A stretch of 64,000 nucleotides of DNA, from positions 1 through 64,000 of the forward strand of contig NZ_JAFKJN010000012.1 in the NCBI RefSeq assembly GCF_017305915.1, read 5' to 3'. The DNA comes from Reyranella sp. (GTDB lineage: Bacteria; Pseudomonadota; Alphaproteobacteria; Reyranellales; Reyranellaceae). The position numbers and the translations under genes were made by a program. Of this stretch, positions 53,600 through 61,458 are shown piece after piece. A model generated the notes under the pieces. The model was not told the origin of the DNA. It was given only the letters and a program-made list of their open reading frames with translations, and did not search any database. How positions within the stretch are numbered: position 1 is the stretch's first letter; every line of letters starts with the position of its first letter.

Positions 53600-55195
53600 A
53601 TGACGCTGTCCCGTCGTTCCTTCGTGGCCGCCAGCGCCCTCGCGGCCCTGCCGATCCCGGCGCTGGCGCAGGAGAAGGTGGTGCGCTTCGGCATCTCAAT
53701 GGCCGACGTGCCGTTGACGACAGGACAACCCGATCGCGGGGCCGGTGCCTACAAGTTCACCGGCCTCACCCTCTACGATCCTCTGGTCGCCTGGGAGCTC
53801 GATGTCGCCGACCGGCCGGGCAAGCTGATCCCCGGCCTCGCCACCGGCTGGAAGGTCAACGACACCGACAAGACGCTGTGGACCTTCACCTTGCGCGACG
53901 GCGTGAAGTTCCACGATGGCTCGGCCTTCACCGCCGATGCCGTGATCTGGAACCTCGAGAAGGTGTTCAACAAGGACTCAGCCCAGTTCGATCAGCGCCA
54001 GGCCGCGCAGGTGCGGCCGCGGCTGCCCTCGATCGCCTCCTACAAGAAGACCGGCGACAGGGAGGTCGAGATCAAGACCAAGGCGGTCGACGCGCTCTTT
54101 CCCTATCAGATGCTGTGGTTTCTGGTGTCGAGCCCGACCCAATGGGAGAAGCTCGGCAAGGACTGGAACAAGTTCGCGTCCGAACCGTCAGGCACCGGCC
54201 CGTTCAAGCTGGCCCGCCTGGTGCCGCGCGAGCGCGCCGAGCTGGTGAAGAACGAGGGCTACTGGAATCCCGGCCGCGTGCCGAAGACCGATCGCCTGAT
54301 CCTGATCGTCGCGCCGGAAGACTCGTCACGCACCGCGGCGCTGCTGTCGAACGCGGTCGACATGATCGAGACGCCGCCGCCCGATGCCGTCGCGCGCCTC
54401 AAGCAGGGCGGCATGAAGATCGAGCAGAACGTGACGCCGCATGTCTGGAACTACCATCCGTCGATGGTCGAGGGCTCACCGTGGACCGACATCCGCCTGC
54501 GCAAGGCGGCCAACCTGGCGATCGACCGCGATGCGATCGTCAAGCTGCTGAACGGCCTCGCGCGGCCGGCCTACGGGCAGGTCGACAAGACCAATCCGTG
54601 GTTCGGCAAGCCGACGTTCGAGCTCAAGTACGCGCCGGACGAGGCGCGCAAGCTCATGACCGCGGCGGGCTTCAGCAAGGCGAGCCCGCTCAAGACCAGG
54701 TTCGTGGTCGCCTCGGGCGGCACGGGCCAGATGCTGTCGCTGCCGATGAACGAGGCGATCCAGGAGATGTTCAAGGAGGTCTATATCGACGTCGAGTTCA
54801 AAGTGGTGGAGCTCGAGGCGATGTACACGGCCTGGCGCGCCGGCGCGAAAGCCGACATGAACAAGGACATCACCGCCAACAACATCGCCTACGTCACCTC
54901 GGACCCGGTCTACGCCATCACCCGCTTCTTCGCCTCCAACCAGGCGGCGCCGGTCGGCGTGAACTGGAGCTACTACAAGAACGACGCGGTCGACGCGCTG
55001 GTCACCGAGGCGCTGAACACCTTCGACTCGGCCAAGCAGGACGCCCTGATGGCTAAAGTGCACGAGAAGGTGGTCGACGACGCAGTGCTGATCTGGGTCG
55101 TCCACGACACCAACCCGCATGCGCTGTCGCCCAAGATCAAGTCGTACGTCCAGGCCCAGCACTGGTTCCAGGACCTGACGACGATCGGGGTCTAG
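53600..55195 (+). CDS. ABC transporter substrate-binding protein (family 5), amidase cluster
   Basis: A 531-residue exported SBP_bac_5 protein with a twin-arginine-like signal (SRRSFVAASALAALPIPALAQ). It is a clear paralogue of the protein encoded at 50293: shared blocks include DVPLTTGQPDRG, GKDWNKFASEPSGTGPFKLARLVPRERAEL and MVEGSPWTDIRLRKAANLAIDRD. No permease genes follow, so it probably feeds the divergent DppBCDF-type importer. Two binding proteins would widen the ligand range. Confidence 0.88.
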   Translation: MTLSRRSFVAASALAALPIPALAQEKVVRFGISMADVPLTTGQPDRGAGAYKFTGLTLYDPLVAWELDVADRPGKLIPGLATGWKVNDTDKTLWTFTLRDGVKFHDGSAFTADAVIWNLEKVFNKDSAQFDQRQAAQVRPRLPSIASYKKTGDREVEIKTKAVDALFPYQMLWFLVSSPTQWEKLGKDWNKFASEPSGTGPFKLARLVPRERAELVKNEGYWNPGRVPKTDRLILIVAPEDSSRTAALLSNAVDMIETPPPDAVARLKQGGMKIEQNVTPHVWNYHPSMVEGSPWTDIRLRKAANLAIDRDAIVKLLNGLARPAYGQVDKTNPWFGKPTFELKYAPDEARKLMTAAGFSKASPLKTRFVVASGGTGQMLSLPMNEAIQEMFKEVYIDVEFKVVELEAMYTAWRAGAKADMNKDITANNIAYVTSDPVYAITRFFASNQAAPVGVNWSYYKNDAVDALVTEALNTFDSAKQDALMAKVHEKVVDDAVLIWVVHDTNPHALSPKIKSYVQAQHWFQDLTTIGV

Positions 55196-55243
55196 CTCAT
55201 TTTCCCTCCCTCGCCTTGCGGGGGAGGGCTAGGGAGGGGGTAA
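55196..55243. repeat. left terminal inverted repeat of the DUF559 unit
   Basis: 48 bp starting CTCATTTTCCCTCCC and containing GCGGGGGAGGG-yTAGGGAGGGGG. The reverse complement of 55656-55703 matches it closely along the whole length. Confidence 0.85.
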
Positions 55244-55302
55244 GCAACCAAAAGCTGTATCCTCACCATAATTTCGCCAAATCGAATTCGCAAGCTTGCA
55301 GC

Positions 55303-55671
55303 ATGAGCGACTTTGCTCGTGAGCTGCGCAACAACGCGACCAACGCCGAACGCCGTCTCTGGCATCACCTGCGTCGCAGACAACTAAGCGGATTCAAATT
55401 TCGCAGGCAACGACCGATCGGCCCGTATATCTGCGACTTCGTGTGCCTGGAGGCGGGGCTGATCGTCGAATTGGACGGCGGTCAGCACGCCGAGCGCGTT
55501 GCGCATGATATGAGGCGAGACGACTTCCTGAGAACGGAAGGCTTTCGCATCCTGCGGTTCTGGAACGACGATGTACAGGCCGAGATCGGGTCGGTCGTCG
55601 ATACCATCTTCGAGGCATTGAATCGGCCGGAGATGGATGGACGGTTGGACGATCGCCTTCCCCCTCCCTAA
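55303..55671 (+). CDS. DUF559 family endonuclease-domain protein
   Basis: A 122-residue single-domain protein with a Vsr/PD-(D/E)xK-like fold. Characteristic residues: ARELRNNATNAERRLWHHLR, then GFKFRRQRPIGPYICDFVC and LIVELDGGQHAE, then RDDFLRTEGFRILRFWNDDV. The acidic residues of ICDF and VELDGGQH are the likely metal site. ATG 55303 fits the family; the frame opens earlier at 55216. The last codons (RLPPP and stop) lie inside the right-hand repeat. Less GC-rich than its neighbours. Biological role unknown. Confidence 0.88.
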   Translation: MSDFARELRNNATNAERRLWHHLRRRQLSGFKFRRQRPIGPYICDFVCLEAGLIVELDGGQHAERVAHDMRRDDFLRTEGFRILRFWNDDVQAEIGSVVDTIFEALNRPEMDGRLDDRLPPP

Positions 55672-55703
55672 CCCTCCCCCGTAAGACGGGGAGGGGAAAT
55701 GAG
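55656..55703. repeat. right terminal inverted repeat of the DUF559 unit
   Basis: 48 bp, inverted relative to 55196-55243, including the terminal AAATGAG / CTCATTT. It supplies the last codons and the stop of the nuclease gene and abuts the end of the next gene on the other strand. Confidence 0.85.
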
Positions 55704-55705
55704 GC

Positions 55706-56425
55706 TCAGGCGCCGATCTTCTTCGCCAGCTCGATCATGGTGTTGCCGACGGCATCCCATTCGCCCTCGGGCTTGAGATCGCGCTTCTGGCCGGGGCCAT
55801 GCTCGTTCGGCCGAATCACGAAGCCGGTCGACAGGCCGCACTTCTGCGCCGCCGCCAGGTCGCCGTTGTGGGCGGCGCACAGCATCACCTGGTGCGGCTT
55901 GAGGTACATGCTGTCGACCACGCCGAGATAGGATTCGGGGTCGGGCTTGTAGTGCTTGAAGGTCTCGCCGGAGAAGCAGTGATCCCAGGGGATGCCGCTG
56001 TTCTTTGCCATGTTGATCAGGAGCGCGACGTTGCCGTTGGAGAGCGTGGCGACGACGAACTTCTTCTTCATCATGCCGATGCCCTCGTTCGAGTCGGGCC
56101 ACGGCCGGAGCTTGTGCCAGAGGTGGGTGAACTCCCACGACCCCGCCTCGCCGGGATGCTTGAGCCCGCGCTTCTTCAGCAGCATCTCGAACGCCTCCTT
56201 GTGGAGGTCGTCGATGCGCGTCCACGGCAGCTCGCCCTTGCGCACGCGGGTCATCTGCGGCTGGTAGAGGCCGCGCCAGTCGTCGGCGAAGCTCGTCCAG
56301 TCGGTCTCGAGGCCGTATTTCTTGCCCAGTTTCGGCAGGTCCTTGATCAGGCTGCCGCGCCAGTCGACCACCGTGCCGAACACGTCGAAGATGCAGACCT
56401 TGAGGTCGCTGAGATCCTTGGGCAT
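55706..56425 (-). CDS. haloacid dehalogenase type II family hydrolase with altered active site
   Basis: A 239-residue HAD-superfamily protein of the L-2-haloacid dehalogenase branch. The nucleophile is D14 in IFDVFGTVVDWR; T18, R51, S129-N130 (TLSNGN), K160 and Y166 (HYKPDPESY) and D189 align with the L-DEX active site. However, where L-DEX has S175-x-N177 this protein has A184 and H186 (CAAHNGD), so dehalogenase activity is uncertain. The start is ATG 56425; the frame continues upstream only as a shadow. Divergent from tag, with 12 bp between starts. Confidence 0.78.
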   Translation of the reverse strand: MPKDLSDLKVCIFDVFGTVVDWRGSLIKDLPKLGKKYGLETDWTSFADDWRGLYQPQMTRVRKGELPWTRIDDLHKEAFEMLLKKRGLKHPGEAGSWEFTHLWHKLRPWPDSNEGIGMMKKKFVVATLSNGNVALLINMAKNSGIPWDHCFSGETFKHYKPDPESYLGVVDSMYLKPHQVMLCAAHNGDLAAAQKCGLSTGFVIRPNEHGPGQKRDLKPEGEWDAVGNTMIELAKKIGA

Positions 56426-56437
56426 TAGTTCCTCCAC

Positions 56438-57031
56438 ATGGCTTGGAAGAACAATACGGTCACCGGCACCGACGGCAAGGCGCGTTGCGGCTGGGCGAGC
56501 GCCGACCCGCTCTATCAGCGGTATCACGACACGGAATGGGGCCGGCCGCTCAGGGACGACCAGGCGCTGTTCGAGCTCTTGTCGCTGGAGGGATTCCAGG
56601 CCGGCCTGAGCTGGATCACGGTGCTGCGCAAGCGCGAGCACTATCGCAAGGTCTATGACGGCTTCGATCCCAGGAAGATCGCGCGCTATACCCCCGCCAA
56701 GGTCGCGAAGCTGCTGGCCGATCCCGGCATCATCCGCCATCGCGGCAAGATCGAAGCCAGCATCGGCAATGCCAAGGCCTACCTCGCGCTGGTCGAGCGC
56801 GAGGGCTCGTTCGCGAAGTTCCTGTGGAGCTTCGTCGGCGGCAAGCCGAAGAAGAACCACCCCAAGACCCCGAAGGACGTGCCGGCCAAGTCGCCCGAAT
56901 CGGACGCCCTGTCCAAGGCGCTGCAGAAGGCGGGCTTCAAGTTCGTCGGCTCGACCATCTGCTACGCCTTCATGCAGGCCTCGGGTATGGTCGACGACCA
57001 TGTCGCGGGCTGCCACCGGAGCAAGCCGTGA
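56438..57031 (+). CDS. tag: DNA-3-methyladenine glycosylase I
   Basis: A 197-residue base-excision repair glycosylase removing 3-methyladenine. Family features: CGWASADPLYQRYHDTEWGRP near the N-terminus (zinc Cys and His), LFELLSLEGFQAGLSWITVL with the active-site glutamate and tryptophan, and C-terminal GFKFVGSTICYAFMQASGMVDDH with the remaining zinc ligands. Overlaps the next gene by GTGA. Confidence 0.93.
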   Translation: MAWKNNTVTGTDGKARCGWASADPLYQRYHDTEWGRPLRDDQALFELLSLEGFQAGLSWITVLRKREHYRKVYDGFDPRKIARYTPAKVAKLLADPGIIRHRGKIEASIGNAKAYLALVEREGSFAKFLWSFVGGKPKKNHPKTPKDVPAKSPESDALSKALQKAGFKFVGSTICYAFMQASGMVDDHVAGCHRSKP

Positions 57032-58494
57032 CCCGCGTCTACATCGGTGCGCTGGGCACCGAGACCAACCAGTTCGTGCCCTTCCCGACCGGCCTGCGCG
57101 GCTACCAGGAGCACGGCATCTGGCGCGGCGACGCGACCAAGGCCAAGCCGACCAACTTCACCGCCCCGGTCCATGTCTGGCGGCGCGAGGCCGAGACGCG
57201 CGGCTGGACCGTGATCGAGGGGCTCAGCACCTTCGCCGCCCCGTCCGGCACGACCGTGCGCTCGGTCTACGAGGGCTTCCGCGACGAGATCCTCGCCGGC
57301 GTGACGGCGGCGCTGCCGCTCGATGCGGTGCTGATCAACGTGCACGGCGCGATGGTCGCCGACGGCTATGACGACTGCGAGGGCGACCTGCTGTCGAGGA
57401 TTCGCGCCATCGTCGGGCCCAAGGTCGCGATCGGGGCCGAGTTCGACCTGCATTGCCATCTCAGCGCCCTGATGCTCGACAGCGCCGACGCGTTGGTCGG
57501 CTACAAGGAATACCCGCACACCGACACGATGGAACGGGCGGCAGAGCTGTTCGCCATCGTCGCCGACACGGTCGCGGGTAAGGTGAAGCCGGTGATGGCG
57601 CGCTACGACTGCCGCATGATCGCGCAGTACCGCACCTCGGTGCCGCCGATCAGCGAGTTCGTGGAACGCATGAAGTCGCTCGAGGGCAAGGACGGCATCC
57701 TGTCGGTGTCGCTGAGCCACGGCTTCTCCTTCGCCGACGTCGAGGATGTCGGCACCCGCACGCTGGTCGTCGCCGACGGCGACACCGCCAAGGCGGAGAA
57801 ACTGGCGAAGCAGCTCGGCGAGGAGCTGTGGGCCAACCGTGAGCGCTACGCCACGAAGTACCTCACCATCGACGAGGCGATGGACCGCGCCGCCTCGCAC
57901 AACCAGGGCCCGCTGGTGCTGGCCGACCGCGCCGACAATCCGGGCTCGGGCGCGCCGGGCGATTCGACCTTCGTGCTGAAGGCTCTCATCGAGCGCCGGA
58001 TCGGTCCGGCGCTGTTCGGGGTGATGTGGGACCCGATGGCGTTCCAGATCGCCGAGGAGGCGGGCGAGGGCGCGCGCATCCGAATGAGACTCGGCGGCAA
58101 GTCGGGCGCGGTGAGCGGCGCGCCGGTCGATCTCGACGTCACGGTGAAGAGGATCGCGCGCGACGTCTTCCAGCCCTACGGGCCGGTGATGTCGCCGCTG
58201 GGCGACATGGCGCTGCTGTCGTCGGAGCACGTCGACGTCGCGATCTGCACGCGGCGCAACCAGACCTTCCATGCCGACGCCTTCCGCGCGGTCGGCGCCG
58301 AGCCCGCCGACTACCGCGTCGTGATCGTGAAGAGCGCGCAGCACTTTTATAGTGGCTTCGTCGGGCTCGCGAAGGAGATCCTCTACGTCGCCTCGCCCGG
58401 CGCCGCCGATCCCGACGTCACGCGCTGGCCCTACACCAAGCGCAAGACGCCGTTCTGGCCCAAGACGGCCGATCCCTGGACCACCTCATCCTGA
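57028..58494 (+). CDS. M81 family metallopeptidase (MlrC-like)
   Basis: A 488-residue member of the M81 (microcystinase C) family. The N-terminal VYIGALGTETNQFVPFPTGL and LINVHGAMVADGYDDCEGDL with EFDLHCHLSALM provide the metal-binding Asp/His set. The C-terminal domain starts about residue 310 with RADNPGSGAPGDST. Real substrates in most hosts are unknown. The start GTG 57028 overlaps the tag stop; the longer frame is a shadow of tag. The stop codon lies within a dispersed repeat. Confidence 0.88.
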   Translation: MTRVYIGALGTETNQFVPFPTGLRGYQEHGIWRGDATKAKPTNFTAPVHVWRREAETRGWTVIEGLSTFAAPSGTTVRSVYEGFRDEILAGVTAALPLDAVLINVHGAMVADGYDDCEGDLLSRIRAIVGPKVAIGAEFDLHCHLSALMLDSADALVGYKEYPHTDTMERAAELFAIVADTVAGKVKPVMARYDCRMIAQYRTSVPPISEFVERMKSLEGKDGILSVSLSHGFSFADVEDVGTRTLVVADGDTAKAEKLAKQLGEELWANRERYATKYLTIDEAMDRAASHNQGPLVLADRADNPGSGAPGDSTFVLKALIERRIGPALFGVMWDPMAFQIAEEAGEGARIRMRLGGKSGAVSGAPVDLDVTVKRIARDVFQPYGPVMSPLGDMALLSSEHVDVAICTRRNQTFHADAFRAVGAEPADYRVVIVKSAQHFYSGFVGLAKEILYVASPGAADPDVTRWPYTKRKTPFWPKTADPWTTSS

Positions 58495-58596
58495 GGAGCC
58501 GCGCATAGCGCGGCGTCTCGAAGGATGGCAACGCGCACCGTGCTCGTGGCCCACCCTTCGAGACGCGGCGCTTCGGGCCGCTCCTCAGGGTGAGGT
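58483..58596. repeat. dispersed palindromic intergenic repeat (CCTCAyCCTGAGGAGC type), copy 2
   Basis: Outer arms ACCTCATCCTGAGGAGC and GCTCCTCAGGGTGAGGT; inner arms TCTCGAAGGATGG and CCACCCTTCGAGA. Same family as 34258-34369. It supplies the stop codons of both convergent neighbours. Confidence 0.85.
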
Positions 58597-59187
58597 GCGT
58601 CGGAAGGCCAGCCGCGTCCAGGTGACGTCCGGCTGGGCCTGAACCGAGCCGGTCACGGTGTTCACCACGCAAGCGAGCCCTTCGCGGGCCGCGAGCGCGA
58701 TCGTCTCCTCGGCCGACACATCGAACATCCGCCGTCCGGCAGGCACCGGCCCGTGCCGCAGCGACAGGATCAGCACGCCGCCCGGCGCGACCAGCGACGC
58801 GACCGCCGGCATGGCTTGGGCGCGCTGTGCCGCGTCGAGATGCATCCAAACCGCGGTCGCCACCACGACATCGAACATCTCGTCGCGCGCCCGCACGACC
58901 GCGAGACCCGGCAGCCCGTCAGCCAACCATTCGATGTGTGGCGAGGGATGGAGCTTTCGCGCGCCTTCGCGCAACGCGTCGACCGGCTCGACGGCCACGA
59001 CGCGATGGCCCATCGCGGCGAAGGCCGCCGCATCGCGGCCGCTGCCGGCGCCGATGTCGAGCAGGCGCGCCGGCGTCCTGGGAATCAGGTGCCAGACCGG
59101 ACGATGGATGTCCTCGACCGCGATCGCCTCGTAGGTCTTGAGCAGGGTCGACGCTTCGTTGGCATAACCGGCGGTGCTGTCGGTCAC
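58585..59187 (-). CDS. class I SAM-dependent methyltransferase
   Basis: A 200-residue methyltransferase. Motif I is LLDIGAGSGRDAAAFAAMGH (about 42-61), the acidic end of beta-2 is VVAVEPVD, and motif IV is VVVATAVWMHL. The substrate is unknown. Its stop overlaps the repeat at 58483-58596, and its start overlaps the DUF3303 gene by ATGA... that is, it begins at the last bases of that gene. Confidence 0.8.
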   Translation of the reverse strand: MTDSTAGYANEASTLLKTYEAIAVEDIHRPVWHLIPRTPARLLDIGAGSGRDAAAFAAMGHRVVAVEPVDALREGARKLHPSPHIEWLADGLPGLAVVRARDEMFDVVVATAVWMHLDAAQRAQAMPAVASLVAPGGVLILSLRHGPVPAGRRMFDVSAEETIALAAREGLACVVNTVTGSVQAQPDVTWTRLAFRRTSP

Positions 59188-59453
59188 AGCAGCGGCTCCA
59201 GCGCGGCGCGCGTCGTCTTGCCTTCGGTCACCGGCACGACCTCGAACTCGACCAGCTCCTGCCAGTCGGCGATCCAGCGCTGGAACAGCGTGACGTCGTC
59301 GGCTTCCATGAGCTGGAAGCAGCGGCTCAAGTCGGCGCTGACGTAGCTGGCGACGAACTTCAGGCCATCGGGCAGGCCGCGGCCCTGCTGCAGCTTGCGA
59401 TAGACCGCCTTGCCGTCCTGATTGCGGAACTTCTCGACCACCATGAACAGCAT
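59184..59453 (-). CDS. DUF3303 domain protein
   Basis: An 89-residue protein of the DUF3303 type: LFMVVEKFRNQDGKAVYRKL, then FVASYVSADLSRCFQLMEADD and LFQRWIADWQELVEFEVVPV. It has a ferredoxin-like fold in related stress-response (Dabb-like) families. No known activity. It is upstream of, and overlaps by 4 bp, the methyltransferase gene. Confidence 0.82.
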   Translation of the reverse strand: MLFMVVEKFRNQDGKAVYRKLQQGRGLPDGLKFVASYVSADLSRCFQLMEADDVTLFQRWIADWQELVEFEVVPVTEGKTTRAALEPLL

Positions 59454-59508
59454 GTGCGACTCCCCGTCCGAAAGGCTAGTCTAGGCGAAGCAGACCACGG
59501 GGAAACAC

Positions 59509-60321
59509 ATGAAGATCGCTGTCGCCGGCGCGGCCGGCCGGATGGGCCAGATGCTGATCCGCGAGATCGCCCGCACCGAGGGCGCCACCCTGGCCGGTGC
59601 GCTCGAAGGATCGGGCAGCGACCTGCTGGGCCGCGACGCCGGCGAGGTGGCGGGCGTCGGGACCAGCCATCGCAGCCTCAAGGGCGTGAAGATCGTCGCC
59701 GACGTCGGCGCCGCGATCGGCGGCGCCGACGCGGTGATCGACTTCACCGTGCCGGCGGCGACGGTCGAGCATGCCCGAGTCGCGGTCGAGAAGGGCGTGT
59801 CGATGGTGATCGGCACCACCGGCCTCGATCCGCAGCAGACGGCGGCGATCCACGAGGCGGCCAGGAAGATCCCGATCCTGTGGGCGGCCAACATGTCGAT
59901 CGGCATCAACATCCTGCTGGCGCTGGTCGAGAAGACCGCGTCGATGCTCGATCCTGCCTACGACATCGAGGTGCTGGAGATGCACCACCGCCACAAGATC
60001 GACGCGCCGTCGGGCACCGCGCTGGCGCTGGGCCGCGCCGCCGCGGCCGGCCGCCAGGTCAAGCTCGAGGATGTCTGGCGCAAGAGCCGCGACGGCCATA
60101 CCGGCGCGCGGCCGTCGGGCGAGATCGGCTTCGCCACCCTGCGCGGCGGCGAGGAGGTCGGCGTGCACACCGTGATGTTCGCCGCGGCCGGCGAGCGGCT
60201 GGAGCTCAACCATCGCGCCTTCAGCCGCGAGACCTATGCCTCGGGTGCCGTCCGCAGCGCGTTGTGGCTGCGCGGCAAGAGCCCCGGGCTCTACGGCATG
60301 AAGGACGTGCTGGGGCTTTAG
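59509..60321 (+). CDS. dapB: 4-hydroxy-tetrahydrodipicolinate reductase
   Basis: A 270-residue enzyme of lysine and diaminopimelate synthesis that reduces the DapA product with NAD(P)H. The nucleotide site is VAGAAGRMGQMLI (residues 4-16). The substrate loop EMHHRHKIDAPSGTALALG includes the catalytic His pair and Lys. Length is typical. dapD, two steps later in the pathway, lies 2.9 kb downstream. Its 3' end overlaps the convergent DUF2244 gene by 4 bp. Confidence 0.96.
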   Translation: MKIAVAGAAGRMGQMLIREIARTEGATLAGALEGSGSDLLGRDAGEVAGVGTSHRSLKGVKIVADVGAAIGGADAVIDFTVPAATVEHARVAVEKGVSMVIGTTGLDPQQTAAIHEAARKIPILWAANMSIGINILLALVEKTASMLDPAYDIEVLEMHHRHKIDAPSGTALALGRAAAAGRQVKLEDVWRKSRDGHTGARPSGEIGFATLRGGEEVGVHTVMFAAAGERLELNHRAFSRETYASGAVRSALWLRGKSPGLYGMKDVLGL

Positions 60322-60797
60322 GGCTCGTTGTCCCAGGGATGCTCGAAGCGCGGCGCGCGCATCGCCGCGAGGGCGACCTGCAGTTCTTCCGCGACCCTCG
60401 CCCGCTCGGCCGGCGCCAGGAAGCGGCCGATCACCACGCGGTCGCGCCGCGAGGTCAGGATCAGGCGCTCGCCGGCATAGATCTTGAGCCAGTAGGCCTC
60501 CAGCCGCTGCACCTCGCGCTCGCCCTCGGGCGACACGCGTTCGACCACCAGCTCGCGGTCGGTCAGGGTCAGGGTCTCGCTGCGGCGGGCGTCGAAATAG
60601 TTGCGGTCGAACAGCCACCACAGCAGCACCACATCGAGGCCGCAGAAACCCGCGATCGGCCAGGCGCCCAGCCAGTACATCGGCAGCGCAACCAGCAGGT
60701 TGGCCAGCAGGACCGCCCGGATCAGCCATTTGAAGCCCACCGGCGACAAGCTGCGGTGGGGCCGCAAAAGCGTGGAAAAGTGCACCGTCTCGGCCAT
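60318..60797 (-). CDS. DUF2244 family membrane protein
   Basis: A 159-residue protein of the DUF2244 type: FSTLLRPHRSLSPVGFKWLI at the N-terminus, two hydrophobic segments (AVLLANLLVALPMYWLGAWP; IAGFCGLDVVLLWWLF), NYFDARRSETLTLTDRELVV, and the C-terminal VVIGRFLAPAERARVAEELQVAL. The function is unknown. It is divergent from nth with 13 bp between starts. Confidence 0.82.
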   Translation of the reverse strand: MAETVHFSTLLRPHRSLSPVGFKWLIRAVLLANLLVALPMYWLGAWPIAGFCGLDVVLLWWLFDRNYFDARRSETLTLTDRELVVERVSPEGEREVQRLEAYWLKIYAGERLILTSRRDRVVIGRFLAPAERARVAEELQVALAAMRAPRFEHPWDNEP

Positions 60798-60810
60798 GCT
60801 ATGAACCTAT

Positions 60811-61458
60811 ATGGCCCTGATGAAGCCCAGCGTCATCCCCGAGTTCTTCGCCCGCCTCAAGCAGGCGATGCCGGAACCGGAGACCGAGCTGGAATACGAC
60901 AATGTCTACCAGCTCCTGGTCGCCGTGGTGCTGTCGGCCCAGGCGACCGATGTCGGCGTCAACCGCGCCACCACGCCGCTGTTCAAGATCGTCAAGACGC
61001 CGCAGCAGATGCTGGCGCTCGGCGAGAGGAAGCTGATCGGCTTCATCAAGACCATCGGGCTGTTCCGTACCAAGGCAAAGAACGTCATCGGGCTCTCGAA
61101 GCTGCTGGTCGACACCCACGGCGGCGAGGTGCCGCACACCCATGAGGAATTGCAGGCCCTGCCCGGCGTCGGCCGCAAGACCGCCAACGTCGTGATGAAC
61201 GTGGCGTTCGGCGAGGCGACCATCGCGGTCGACACCCACATCTTCCGGGTCGGCAACCGCACCGGCCTGGCGCCCGGCAAGAACCCGCTCGAGGTCGAGC
61301 TGAAGCTGCTGAAGCGCGTGCCCGAGGAATACCGCCTGCACGCCCATCACTGGCTGATCCTGCACGGTCGCTACACCTGCAAGGCGCGCAAGCCCGAATG
61401 CCCGCGCTGCGTGGTCAGCGACCTCTGCACCTTCAAGGCCAAGACGGTCGCGCTCTAG
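60811..61458 (+). CDS. nth: endonuclease III
   Basis: A 215-residue base-excision repair DNA glycosylase/AP lyase. The helix-hairpin-helix is LPGVGRKTANVV with the catalytic lysine, and the catalytic aspartate is in AVDTHIFRV. The C-terminal [4Fe-4S] ligands are C-x6-C-x2-C-x5-C (CKARKPECPRCVVSDLC). Its stop overlaps that of the convergent MFS gene by 4 bp. Confidence 0.96.
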   Translation: MALMKPSVIPEFFARLKQAMPEPETELEYDNVYQLLVAVVLSAQATDVGVNRATTPLFKIVKTPQQMLALGERKLIGFIKTIGLFRTKAKNVIGLSKLLVDTHGGEVPHTHEELQALPGVGRKTANVVMNVAFGEATIAVDTHIFRVGNRTGLAPGKNPLEVELKLLKRVPEEYRLHAHHWLILHGRYTCKARKPECPRCVVSDLCTFKAKTVAL

